DNA from: JAJDXO01 sp965221855
GTDB taxonomy: Bacteria; Pseudomonadota; Alphaproteobacteria; Rhodospirillales; UBA2165
NCBI GenBank assembly: GCA_965221855.1
Contig: CBDCSV010000006.1
Coordinates: forward strand, 1-64,000
Direction of reading: 5' to 3'
DNA length: 64,000 nt
Shown: positions 10,346 to 18,525 of the stretch, piece after piece
How the letters are laid out: the number at the start of each line of letters is the position of its first letter
Position numbering within the stretch: position 1 is the stretch's first letter
Translations under genes and position numbers: made by a program
The notes under the pieces: generated by a model
Database searches by the model: none
The model's input: only the letters and a program-made list of their open reading frames with translations
Told to the model about the DNA's origin: nothing

Positions 10346-10741
10346 ATGCCCGTTTACAAGGCCGATGAGATGGAATTGACGCCTGATGTGGTCAATCCGA
10401 ACGTCATGATGAAACAATTCGGTGGCGAATTGATCAAAGCCGGAATCGTTACCTACGAGGACGGCGAAGCGCCACCTCCTCACGTTCATCCAAATGATGA
10501 ACAGTGGATTTATCTACTCGAGGGACGCCTCGCGGTGCTCTTGGGAGACGAGATGGACATCATCGGTCCGGGCGACCTTGTCTATATTCCGCGCAATGTC
10601 GTGCACGGAATTCGGCTGCTGGGGTCGCGGTGCCGCTTCTTTACCTGCAAAAGCCCAGCCGGCTCCGGCGCCCTTAGCGAAGACTACAATGCCGTGCCGA
10701 ACCTGGAGGAACTGAAACAACGCCTCGCCGACGCGGCATAG
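10346..10741 (+). CDS. Cupin domain-containing protein
   Basis: 131 residues, a single cupin beta-barrel. Metal ligands are visible in motif 1 (PPPHVHPNDEQWIYLLEG, H46, H48 and E52) and motif 2 (PRNVVHGIRLLG, H87). A strong GGAGGGG site lies 7 bases upstream of the ATG. Small stand-alone cupins can be dioxygenases, isomerases or ligand sensors, and the sequence does not decide between these. Nearest neighbours are cobW upstream (190 bases) and an ISAs1 element downstream. Confidence 0.88.
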   Translation: MPVYKADEMELTPDVVNPNVMMKQFGGELIKAGIVTYEDGEAPPPHVHPNDEQWIYLLEGRLAVLLGDEMDIIGPGDLVYIPRNVVHGIRLLGSRCRFFTCKSPAGSGALSEDYNAVPNLEELKQRLADAA

Positions 10742-10812
10742 CGGCAGCCAACGCGTATTCTTATATAAGAGTGGACAATATCCATTGTCCCAATAGGATA
10801 TCGTGATCGTGA

Positions 10813-12027
10813 CAGGGCAATCGCATTAGCCTATTTCGGCGATGAGTTTTCGGAGGAAGTTGTCGCTCCACCCGGCGCGATTGAACTTGAGACGGTTTGA
10901 TCCCTTGTCCTTGTTGCGTTTGATGACGTTGAGGGCGAGGCGTCTGAGGAGAGCGAGGTTTTCCGGGGCGTTGTCCTTGCGGGCTCGGGCCTGATCTTCG
11001 TCCATGACCACATCGAGCACCCAATGGAGTTGGTTCTCGATCCCCCAGTGTCCGCGGACGAGGCGGTTCAGTTCGTCGGCGGTGAGCGGCCAGGAGGCGA
11101 TGAAGTAGCGCACCGCTGTCGTGGCCCGGCCGTCGGTCTCGCGGCTGGAGGTGACCTTGCCGACAGCGGCCAGGGCCGGCCACCGGTGGGCTTCGGCGAG
11201 CCAGTCCATATCGTGCAGCACCTCGGCGCGGCGGGTTTCGATGCGGCCGTGGCCGGCGTCCACCGTCTGGTCCACGCCGTCGGCGGGCGCCTGGGGATCG
11301 TCCAGCAGCAGTTTGACGTCGGCGAGAAGGTCGGGCTGGTTGGCCTTCAGCGCCATCAGGTAATCGGCGCCGGCCTCGTGGATGTCGCGGGCCGTGCCGC
11401 TCTGGCAGTGCATGGCGTCCATGGTCATCACCGCGCCTTCGAGGCTGAGCAGCTTGAGCAAGGCCGGCACGGCGGTGATCTCGTTGCTCGCGCCCACGTT
11501 CATCTGGCCTAGAACCAGCCGCTGATCGGCGGCCCAGGCGCTGACCAGGTGGAGCGGCGAGGTTCCGGAGGCCCGATCGAAGGAGCGCCTCAGGCTCTTG
11601 CCATCAATCGCAACAACCTCCGCCCGGGCGGTCGCGAAATCGGACATGAAGCGCTGGAAGGCGGCATGAAAGGCCCGCGGGTCCAACAACCGGAACAGCC
11701 GCGAGAAGGTGTCGTGGCTGGGCGGGCCAGCGGGCAGGGTCAGGAACTCGCGCAGCACCTCTTCCTTGGCCTCGGCGAAGTCCGCCATGTCAACGCACGA
11801 CGTGCTTCCACACAGCGCCGCGCACAGCGCCATGAACAGCATCTCAAGAAGATCATGACGCAACGCGTTGCCCGTGCGCGGATCATCAAGACCCGAAAAA
11901 CTCTCCCGAAATCTCTCCACCGAAACCTCCATCAAACGTCAAAGAAGCTCCAGCAGCAGCGATACTCATTTCCATTCCGTTTACGAAGCCATTCCGTTCA
12001 CGAACCAAATCAAATGCGATTGCCCTG
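10813..12027 (-). mobile_element. ISAs1-family insertion sequence, complete
   Basis: Perfect 15-base terminal inverted repeats: CAGGGCAATCGCATT at 10813-10827 and its complement at 12013-12027, giving an element of 1215 bases. It encodes one full transposase on the minus strand. I could not see matching 8-10-base target duplications in the immediate flanks, so it may have lost them or arisen by recombination. It separates the cupin gene from the rhomboid region. Confidence 0.9.
10826..11935 (-). CDS. ISAs1-family transposase
   Basis: 369 residues, the usual length. Starts with the DDE_Tnp_1-associated helical domain (FSGLDDPRTGN, LLEMLFMALCAALCGSTSCVDMADF) and continues to the DDE domain: VAIDGKSLRRSF (first Asp), VMTMDAMHCQ (second Asp) and the C-terminal RGHWGIENQLHWVLDVVMDED, which has the Tyr/Glu region typical of this family. 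No frameshift was seen, so the protein is probably active. It fills nearly the whole element. Confidence 0.95.
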   Translation of the reverse strand: MMEVSVERFRESFSGLDDPRTGNALRHDLLEMLFMALCAALCGSTSCVDMADFAEAKEEVLREFLTLPAGPPSHDTFSRLFRLLDPRAFHAAFQRFMSDFATARAEVVAIDGKSLRRSFDRASGTSPLHLVSAWAADQRLVLGQMNVGASNEITAVPALLKLLSLEGAVMTMDAMHCQSGTARDIHEAGADYLMALKANQPDLLADVKLLLDDPQAPADGVDQTVDAGHGRIETRRAEVLHDMDWLAEAHRWPALAAVGKVTSSRETDGRATTAVRYFIASWPLTADELNRLVRGHWGIENQLHWVLDVVMDEDQARARKDNAPENLALLRRLALNVIKRNKDKGSNRLKFNRAGWSDNFLRKLIAEIG

Positions 12028-12338
12028 GCCTTGGCAAGCAGATGGATCGGCAATGTTGACCGCTGTCAATCAAGCGTCTCGCGCTCCGCCGCCGGCGGAA
12101 AGGAAACAACGCCGCAAGCGCGTGCAAACCGGAGGGGTCGCGCGCTTCGGACTATGACGGTGCGGTCTATTTGAAAGATGCCGGCGGCTTCTGTGACGGT
12201 GGCGGCCTCGATAGCGCTGGGTAAGCAGCGAATTTTCGATTACGTTTGGAACCACTGATCGGGTATCGCGAAAACCGCATTGGCGGGCGTCGAGAGGTAT
12301 TGGATGCTTCGGGTCGTTTCATACTTCGTTGAGGTTGG
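12028..12338. other. Spacer between ISAs1 and rhomboid gene
   Basis: Roughly 310 bases with no supported gene. A short open frame ending at a TAA near 12225 reads DYDGAVYLKDAGGFCDGGG, which could be the tail of a gene cut by the IS insertion, but there is too little to name. The region nearest 12340 should hold the rhomboid promoter; no clear promoter consensus stands out. Confidence 0.4.
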
Positions 12339-12896
12339 ATGAACTCCATCAAGGACCGGCTTCTGCCGATAATTTCGATTCTGATCGCCATTTGGGTGAT
12401 CGAAATCGTAAATCTCTTTCTCGGCCACGGCCTCACGTCTTGGGGCATCTTGCCGAGATCGGCCTCGGGCCTGATCGGCGTTCCGCTGGCGCCATTCATC
12501 CACGGCAGTGTCTGGCACGCCGTTTCCAACACCATCCCATTGGCGATTTTGGGCGGCCTCGTGCTTGCGGGGGGCAGGGCGAGATTCTGGTCCGTAACCA
12601 TCGGGGTGATCGTTATTTCCGGCATTTTGGTCTGGGTATTCGCTCGCGGCGCCTATCACGTCGGAGCCAGCGGGCTGGTATTCGGATATTTCGGCGCCCT
12701 GCTGGCGGCAGCCTATTTCGAGAGGTCGATCATGGCCGTTGGCATCGCCGTGATCACCGTCGCCCTCTATGGAGGGCTGATCTGGTGTGTGCTGCCGACC
12801 CGAAGCCATATTTCATTCGAGGGGCACTTGTTCGGCTTGGCCGCGGGCGTGGCGATCGCGTGGTTGAGCGCCCGCCGGGACGTCCGCACGAGTTGA
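12339..12896 (+). CDS. Rhomboid-family intramembrane serine protease
   Basis: 185 residues, a compact six-helix rhomboid. Catalytic Ser is in GASGLVFG (S111) and catalytic His in FEGHLFGLAAG (H163); the oxyanion-side HGSVWHAVSN (H60, N64) is also present. Rhomboids cleave transmembrane helices within the bilayer. The gene ends 27 bases from the convergent YgiB-like lipoprotein gene, next to the envelope-stress yjf locus, suggesting but not proving a shared membrane-quality role. Confidence 0.92.
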   Translation: MNSIKDRLLPIISILIAIWVIEIVNLFLGHGLTSWGILPRSASGLIGVPLAPFIHGSVWHAVSNTIPLAILGGLVLAGGRARFWSVTIGVIVISGILVWVFARGAYHVGASGLVFGYFGALLAAAYFERSIMAVGIAVITVALYGGLIWCVLPTRSHISFEGHLFGLAAGVAIAWLSARRDVRTS

Positions 12897-12923
12897 ACCG
12901 AACCCGCCGGCCCGGCTGGTCCT

Positions 12924-13448
12924 TTAGCTGGCGGCACTCCTGCCGGCGCTGCGGGCGCCGAAGCCGCCCCTCGAGACCGTCCGCGTCCGGGTTGCCGGCC
13001 GGCTGGTCGTGGTCTTGGCGACCTGGGCTCGGCCGTTTCTTGCGGTAGTTCCGACCGACTGGCCTCCGCCGGTGTAGTAGCCGCGGCCGTGCGAGGGATA
13101 GTAAAGCGGCTGCGAATAGACGGTCGTCACGCCTCGCGGCGCCAACATGTAGCCGACCATGAAGGGCAGCCAGAATGAGCCGGAGGAGGTATGGTGAACT
13201 CGGCACTGGTTGACACCAAAATCCGAATAACATGAGCCGGCCGAAGCATATCGGGGAGCAACCTGTTCATGCCGCTGCTGCGCCTTCTGGAACTCCGCGC
13301 GGCACACCGCTTCATCCTGTTCTCCCGACGCGATACACGCTTCCACCGACTCGAAGACGAGGGCGTCTTCCTTGGCTTCGCCGCAAGCCGCAAGGGTCAG
13401 GGCCGTGGCGCCCAGCAGAAAAGCGCGGAATGTGGTCTTCCTGGTCAT
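12924..13448 (-). CDS. DUF1190 (YgiB/YjfM-like) lipoprotein
   Basis: 174 residues. Signal peptide with lipobox LTLAAC (Cys22), then the DUF1190 signature: SVEACIASGEQDEAVCRAEF, HEQVAPRYAS, CYSDFGVNQCR with paired cysteines, and a low-complexity Tyr/Gly/Ser/Thr-rich tail. In enterobacteria yjfM lies in the yjfIJKLMC cluster, and the same set of families is found here, which supports the assignment. It is the last gene of the minus arm, 12 bases after the DUF350 gene. Confidence 0.9.
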   Translation of the reverse strand: MTRKTTFRAFLLGATALTLAACGEAKEDALVFESVEACIASGEQDEAVCRAEFQKAQQRHEQVAPRYASAGSCYSDFGVNQCRVHHTSSGSFWLPFMVGYMLAPRGVTTVYSQPLYYPSHGRGYYTGGGQSVGTTARNGRAQVAKTTTSRPATRTRTVSRGGFGARSAGRSAAS

Positions 13449-13460
13449 GTCCCGCCCCCT

Positions 13461-13874
13461 CTACGTGGTCATGCTCGCGGCGTTGAGGATGCCTCCGGCC
13501 AAGGACGCGGAACCCAGCCAGATGCCCGCGGCAATTTCGTTGGCTTCGATTCGTTCCGAAACGCGGGGCATGGGCATGCGCACGAGCAGGTAAACGATGA
13601 TCTGTACAATCAGCGCGACAATGCCCCAGACAACCATCTCCAAAATGGTCACCGAACTCAGCATGGCGCTGGCAACCGGCAGGCAGAATCCGATGAGGCT
13701 GCCGGAAAAGGCGATCGACGCCGCCACCGAGTTCTGTTTGATCAACTCGAACTCGTTGTGCCGGGTGACGAAGGTGTAGATCACGACATAGGCGAGAGCC
13801 AGAATGGCCGCGACCACGAAGAATCCCAAAAAGGCCGGCAGGTCTACGACCAGTTCATTGAATATTTCCGTCAT
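13461..13874 (-). CDS. DUF350 (YjfL-like) membrane protein
   Basis: 137 residues with four hydrophobic segments (about 12-32, 50-70, 74-97 and 112-132), matching the DUF350 family of small integral membrane proteins. Helix 1 is LPAFLGFFVVAAILALAYVV, and the second half repeats the first in layout, as the family does. It sits between DUF2491 and DUF1190 genes, the order seen in yjfK-L-M. Function is not established; linkage to PspA suggests membrane-integrity work. Confidence 0.9.
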   Translation of the reverse strand: MTEIFNELVVDLPAFLGFFVVAAILALAYVVIYTFVTRHNEFELIKQNSVAASIAFSGSLIGFCLPVASAMLSSVTILEMVVWGIVALIVQIIVYLLVRMPMPRVSERIEANEIAAGIWLGSASLAGGILNAASMTT

Positions 13875-13905
13875 CCCCCAATTCTCCTGAGTAAAAGTCC
13901 GTCTG

Positions 13906-14595
13906 CTAGATTATCTTCAATTGAGTCAGCTCGAGATCGACGCCGATCATGAGTTCCACTGTTTTCTCGCGTCCATACGAGTCCACTATGACGAGAAGGT
14001 ACTCGTTCTTTTTGTCTTTCTCGAGGTTTCGTCCGAACAGCATGCATTGCTGATAGTTTTCCCGGCACTCGTCGCTGTCCGGGTCTTCGTAAATGTACTC
14101 GGTGAAGCCGACAGGGTCGGCGTGGCCCTCCGTCGTATCGAACCAAAGCCGTTCATACTCGGTTCCGTCGTCGAGCCGGAAGGAAAGTGCGCCCAACTTG
14201 CCGCCGCGTTCCGTCCACTGCGCCCATTCGCCGGGACTGCTCGGATAGTAGCTCTTGTAGGGCACATAGAGGGTGATTTCCTCGACATGATGGTCCTCGG
14301 TCCCATTGACCGTCAGGACCTGGATCAGCTGATCGTCGCCGACGTAGTAGCGGTGGACGTAACTGTCGTCCCCAAGGTCGACGAACCCCTGAGCGTCGAT
14401 CAACAGAGTTTCCTCGGGCAGTTCGACATGGATCTCCTCCGCATGCATCCGGAGCGGAAGCGTATCGATATCCACCGCCGCACCGATGCGGAGGTTGAGC
14501 GGCGTATCGAGGGGTTCGTCCCCGCCCTTACCGAACTTGACCTTCAAATCCCTGGCCCCGCTCTTAAACAGGGACTTCATCGCTCCACCGATCAT
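13906..14595 (-). CDS. DUF2491 (YjfK-like) protein
   Basis: 229 residues from ATG 14595 (MIGGAMKSLFKSG), chosen over an upstream ATG at 14658 that would read back into the channel gene; an AAGGAGAG site precedes 14595. The body (LRIGAAVDIDTLPLRMHAEE, DLGDDSYVHRYYVGDDQLIQ, YTEYIYED-like segment, NLEKDKKNEYLLVIVDSYG) fits DUF2491. It is acidic and soluble. The family occurs almost only with PspA/DUF350/DUF2170 genes. The next gene, DUF350, follows after about 31 bases. Confidence 0.88.
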   Translation of the reverse strand: MIGGAMKSLFKSGARDLKVKFGKGGDEPLDTPLNLRIGAAVDIDTLPLRMHAEEIHVELPEETLLIDAQGFVDLGDDSYVHRYYVGDDQLIQVLTVNGTEDHHVEEITLYVPYKSYYPSSPGEWAQWTERGGKLGALSFRLDDGTEYERLWFDTTEGHADPVGFTEYIYEDPDSDECRENYQQCMLFGRNLEKDKKNEYLLVIVDSYGREKTVELMIGVDLELTQLKII

Positions 14596-14633
14596 TTTTG
14601 AGCCTCTCTCCTTACCGCGTTGGAAGCGGGCGT

Positions 14634-15695
14634 CTATGCCGTCGCCAGCGCCTGCCAATTGATCTCCGATGCCTGAATTCGTTGCGCCGCCATGAGATAG
14701 AGTATGGCGCCCGGCTGAATACGGTGGTCATTGGGGGCGTTCAAGATCAGGTCGTCTCCCAGCGTCGATCGAGCGACCCCGAACAGAGTCGCGTGATGCT
14801 CGGCTTTCAACACGGCGAACAATTCGCCGTAGCTAACGGAACCGACGCCGTCGGGAACGTTCAAGCTGAACTGCGTGGGCCCCTCCAAGGTTGATAGGAG
14901 CTGCTTTTGAACCCGGCTGGACCCGGGATCCTGAGCCGAACGGACCATAAGTTCGATAGAGAGCGATACATTGCATTACGCATGCGGACAGTGGGCCTTG
15001 AGCAGTTCGGCGAAACTCTGTTGCTCGAAGTAGGCAACCAGATGGGCGGTGTCGTTGACCGCGGCCGCGCCCAGGGCGGCAGCCAATGTTTCGTTGTCGT
15101 CATGCCCGAGTGCAATGATGTATCCGGCGTTGGCGACCGCGGCTCGCCGCAACAAATCCGGGCTGTTCAGCGCGGCGGCTCTGACGAATTTCGCCTGGTC
15201 CGGCATGGGATTCTCGATTGCCTGGGCCGAGCACAGAACGATCTCCCGGCCGCTCTCGCTCCTGTCTCCCCGTATGTGATCGACCATTCTCTCCGTCTTA
15301 TTGCCGTTCCACCCGAGAATTACGATGTGATTTTCCAGAGTTTCGTAACTCGATAGACCACGCAATTTAATTCTCCATTTGTCCGCGATTTGCTGAACGA
15401 CCTTGGCGATGATCGTGGTGAACAGGGCAATCCCGCCGGGCATGATCCACAACACGGTGATCAAACGTCCGATTTCCGTGGCCGGCGAGTAGTCCCCGTA
15501 GCCGACGGTCGTGGCGGTGGTGATGTAGAAGTACCAAAACAGCTGCCCGCTCGAGATTTCCTCGCCGCCCCCGAGCGCCAACAGCCCCCATGAGGTCGAA
15601 AAGTGAAGTCCCGTTAATACAAACACCGTCTCCCAACTGAGTCCGGTTACCCGGACGAGAATTAACTTTGCGACTCGTGAAAGAAAGAACTGCAT
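14634..15695 (-). pseudogene. Two-TM potassium channel with RCK domain, interrupted by in-frame TAA
   Basis: Residues 1-239 (ATG 15695) encode a pore module with selectivity filter TTVGYGD at about 62-68, a second membrane helix and a TrkA-N-like ligand domain (NHIVILGWNGN). A TAA at 14976-14978 ends it, but the same frame continues without a shift (CNVSLSIELMVRSAQDPGSS) into a normal TrkA-C-like C-terminal domain ending at 14634. So a single nonsense codon splits an otherwise intact ~353-residue channel. The lower half could be re-initiated from ATG 14948. Read-through, split subunits or a decayed gene are all possible, and a sequencing error cannot be excluded. Confidence 0.75.
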
Positions 15696-15811
15696 TTAAT
15701 GGAAAGGGCCTTTGAGTCTCGTTGGGTTGGCGAGCCGGAGGGATTCCTATACCCTGTTTTTATAGTTCCCGGCGGCGGCTTCCGAACAAAAATATTCTCC
15801 CCGACTGAATT

Positions 15812-15853
15812 TTATTGTTGCATCCTATGTTACATGTAATATCTTACATGTAA
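15812..15853 (+). promoter_or_regulatory. Twin TTACATGTAA palindromes in divergent yjf promoter
   Basis: Two identical perfect 10-base palindromes, TTACATGTAA at 15830-15839 and 15844-15853, lie 4 bases apart (14 bases centre to centre), ending 18 bases before the DUF2170 ATG. A possible promoter (TTGTTG at 15815-15820, TAATAT at 15837-15842, 16-base spacer) overlaps them, so a bound repressor would block transcription. The surrounding 15770-15860 region is markedly AT-rich. The DUF2170 protein itself has a possible DNA-binding N-terminus, making autoregulation plausible. Confidence 0.6.
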
Positions 15854-15871
15854 AGAAATTTGTGGTGTCCG

Positions 15872-16495
15872 ATGGCGGCCAAGAGATCATCCTACTACCA
15901 GTCCAGATACCGGTCTCGCTTGAAAGAGCAGGGATACGTGAAACGCGAGGTTTGGATTCCGCCGGAAATGGGCCGGGTGTTAAAGGACTGTGAGACTGCG
16001 TTGCGAGCCGGAGTGGTTCCGGTCATTCCTAGCAAACCGATGGAGAAAAAAATGAGCGGTGACGATATTTGGACAACCGAGAGCCTGTATGAGGCTCTAA
16101 CAGGTTCGACACCCGCTACCGAGGGAGACTTCAAAGTCGAGCTTGTCGATGGGGCCGACCCGGGAATTTTGTTGACCATGTCCGAGTTCGGCGATCTCCC
16201 GCTGCTCATGAGTGTGAGCGGGAGCCAGATCATCGTCGACACGCTGTTGTGGCCCGTGGACGAAGTGTCTGATCCCGCGGCCTTCAATGCCATGATCCTC
16301 AAGACCCACAAGCTGTTTCCCTTGTCGACTTTCGGCATACAAACCGGCGCCGACGGCAAGGAGTACTATGAAATGTTCGGCTCGCTCAGCGCCGGCTCGA
16401 CACTCGACTCCGTCATCTTTGAAATCGAAACGCTGGCCGACAATGCCATGCAGGCGGCGGACGCTTACCGCTCCGACCTGCAAAATGTCGCGTAG
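15872..16495 (+). CDS. YjfI family protein (DUF2170) with RHH-like N-terminus
   Basis: 207 residues from ATG 15872; a TTG at 15860 in frame is less likely. Residues about 1-50 (basic, YYQSRYRSRLKEQGYVKREV, then IPPEMGRVLKDCETAL) resemble a ribbon-helix-helix DNA-binding unit: one short strand with alternating side chains followed by helices. Residues about 70-205 are DUF2170 (WTTESLYEALTGSTP, MSEFGDLPLLMSVSG, LLWPVDEV). It heads the plus arm, 48 bases before the PspA gene, directly behind a pair of palindromic sites. Function of DUF2170 is not known. Confidence 0.87.
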   Translation: MAAKRSSYYQSRYRSRLKEQGYVKREVWIPPEMGRVLKDCETALRAGVVPVIPSKPMEKKMSGDDIWTTESLYEALTGSTPATEGDFKVELVDGADPGILLTMSEFGDLPLLMSVSGSQIIVDTLLWPVDEVSDPAAFNAMILKTHKLFPLSTFGIQTGADGKEYYEMFGSLSAGSTLDSVIFEIETLADNAMQAADAYRSDLQNVA

Positions 16496-16543
16496 CACAA
16501 CCACAACCGTAATCTTGAATTACCGGCACTAAGGAGAACAGGA

Positions 16544-17236
16544 ATGAGCATCTGGGCAAAGGTCGCAACGGCCGTACGCGGCGGCGTGAGCGAGGCTGGC
16601 GAAGCAATCGTCGATCATCAGGCTCTGCGAATCCTCGATCAGGAAATCCGGGACGCCGACAACGAAATGACGAAGTCCAAGGAAGCGCTGACCGAAATCA
16701 TCGCCAAACGCAAGCTGGCGGATAAGAAGGTCGAGGGGATCAAATCGTCCATGGCGGAGTACGAAGGCTATGCCATGGAGGCGCTCGAAAAAGGCGACGA
16801 AACACTGGCCGCGGAAATCGCCGACAAAATTGCCGGGTATGAAACCGAGCTGATGGGCGAAGAAGCGCTGGCGACGTCGTTCGCGGACAGCGAAGCGCAA
16901 TTGCGCCGGGCCGTCTCGAAGACCGAGGCCAATTTGAAGCGTCTCAAACAGCAGGTGGATACGGTCAAGGCGACGGAGAAGGTGCAGCGCGCCCAGGCAG
17001 CGGTTGCCGAACGGCACTCGGGCGCCGGTTCCAGCATGCGAAGCGCCGTCGACAGTCTCGAGCGGCTAAAGACCAAACAGGCCGAGCGCGCGGCAAAATT
17101 CGAGGCGGCGAGCGAGCTTGCGGCATCCACGGAAGAGGCCAGCCTGGAGGACAAGCTGAAGTCCGCCGGCATCATCGATGGCGGAGCAAGCAGCAATGAC
17201 GTGCTCGCCCGGCTGAAAGCGAAGCGGGCCGGTTAA
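16544..17236 (+). CDS. PspA/IM30 family protein (YjfJ-like)
   Basis: 230 residues, almost entirely long amphipathic coiled coil (about 25-190), as in PspA/Vipp1/IM30 (an ESCRT-III relative that coats damaged membranes). It has the short N-terminal amphipathic helix MSIWAKVATAVRGGVSEAGE and a less ordered C-terminus with a short LEDKLKSAGI segment. A GGAG site (aaggagaac) precedes the ATG. No pspBC or pspF homologue is nearby; instead the DUF2170/DUF2491/DUF350/GspS-like partners define a yjf-type system. Confidence 0.93.
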   Translation: MSIWAKVATAVRGGVSEAGEAIVDHQALRILDQEIRDADNEMTKSKEALTEIIAKRKLADKKVEGIKSSMAEYEGYAMEALEKGDETLAAEIADKIAGYETELMGEEALATSFADSEAQLRRAVSKTEANLKRLKQQVDTVKATEKVQRAQAAVAERHSGAGSSMRSAVDSLERLKTKQAERAAKFEAASELAASTEEASLEDKLKSAGIIDGGASSNDVLARLKAKRAG

Positions 17237-17284
17237 AGCGGACGTCCCGCAGAGCGCCGGTAATCCTCCGGCCGGTCGCCAACC

Positions 17285-18445
17285 ATGCAGCGGATCCGGG
17301 TCGAACCAATCCCTGGATTGGACGCGCTGGCCTCCGGGCACGGGTACGCCCTCGCGGACGACGGGAGCGTCGAAGGCTGGGCGGCGGACGCTTTCTATCG
17401 GTTCACGCTCGAGGAAGTCGAGGCGGATCTGGAGGCCGGCGCCAACGCCGTCCGCGAGCTTTGCTTCACGCTCCTCGACCGGGCATTGGCGGATGAAACG
17501 GTTTTCCGGCGGTTGCGTATGCCGGAAGCCTATTGGGATTATGTCGCCGATAGCTGGCGGCACCAGGAGAAGGACCTCTACGGACGGATGGATTTCCGGT
17601 ACGACGGAAACGGCCCGCCAAAACTATTCGAGTTCAACGCGGATACCCCGACCACGCTTTACGATTCGGCGGTATTCCAGTGGGAGTGGCTGCAGGCCGG
17701 CATAGCGGGCGGCCTGATTCCCGCCGGCGCCGATCAGTTCGCGGAGCTCCACGACGACCTGGTGAGCGCATTCGGGTCCATGGGGATCGAAGGCGAACTT
17801 CACTTCGCTTGCCTGATCGACCAGCAGGACGACCGGGAAACGGCGGCGTATCTGGAGGAATGCGCGCGGGAGGCCGGGCTCTCGACAACCTTTGTCGCCA
17901 TGCGTGACGTCGGCGTCGATGCGGTTGGCCGGTTTACGGATCTGGACGATCACGTCATCGAAACCATGTTCAAGCTCTACCCCTGGGAATGGATCATGGA
18001 AGAGCCGTTCGGGGAGTACCTCGTCCGCAGCAGAGTCCACTTCTTGGAACCGCCGTGGAAGTCGGTCCTCGCCAACAAGGGCCTGCTGCCGCTGTTATGG
18101 GAAATGCATGAAGGTCATCCCAATTTACTGCCGGCTTATTTCGAGGATGAGCCGGGCGGCGGGTCGGCGATGCGCGACTATGTCCGGAAACCGCTGCTCT
18201 CCCGGCGGGGTGCGAATGTGGAAGTGGTCTCGGACGGGGAGATCGTACACTCCAGCGCGGGAAACTACGGGGCCGAAGGTTTCGTGATCCAGGAGTTCCG
18301 CCCGCTTCCCGAGTTCGACGGAATGTTTCCGGTTATGGGTTGCTGGATTGTCGCCGGCGAGGCCGCCGGGCTCGGCATTCGGGAGGACACGCGGTTGGTG
18401 ACCGGTGAGACGGCGCGCTTCGCGCCGCACGTCATCCTGGATTGA
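17285..18445 (+). CDS. Glutathionylspermidine synthase family protein (YjfC-like)
   Basis: 386 residues of the GSP_synth ATP-grasp ligase family. Seen: the ATP-grasp core YGRMDFRYDG, KLFEFNADTPTTLYDSAV (conserved Glu, Asn and Asp of the active site), WIMEEPFGEYL, VLANKGLLPLLWEMHEGHPN and the terminal IVAGEAAGLGIRED. The amidase half of the bifunctional E. coli Gss is absent, so this is a stand-alone ligase of the YjfC type forming an amide bond. Its substrate is unknown; the adjacent polyamine-type decarboxylase gene hints at a polyamine. Confidence 0.92.
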   Translation: MQRIRVEPIPGLDALASGHGYALADDGSVEGWAADAFYRFTLEEVEADLEAGANAVRELCFTLLDRALADETVFRRLRMPEAYWDYVADSWRHQEKDLYGRMDFRYDGNGPPKLFEFNADTPTTLYDSAVFQWEWLQAGIAGGLIPAGADQFAELHDDLVSAFGSMGIEGELHFACLIDQQDDRETAAYLEECAREAGLSTTFVAMRDVGVDAVGRFTDLDDHVIETMFKLYPWEWIMEEPFGEYLVRSRVHFLEPPWKSVLANKGLLPLLWEMHEGHPNLLPAYFEDEPGGGSAMRDYVRKPLLSRRGANVEVVSDGEIVHSSAGNYGAEGFVIQEFRPLPEFDGMFPVMGCWIVAGEAAGLGIREDTRLVTGETARFAPHVILD

Positions 18446-18525
18446 CTGGCATCGGACCCTGCGGTCTGATCCAGTAGGAGGGTAACGCGGAATGATAATG
18501 TCTGGTTGGAGGGGGGATCGTCCAA

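Noticed and set aside
14634..14948. Separate small gene for the RCK C-terminal domain
   Set aside because: It is in frame with the channel upstream and continues its domain, so I treat it as part of one interrupted gene; re-initiation remains possible.
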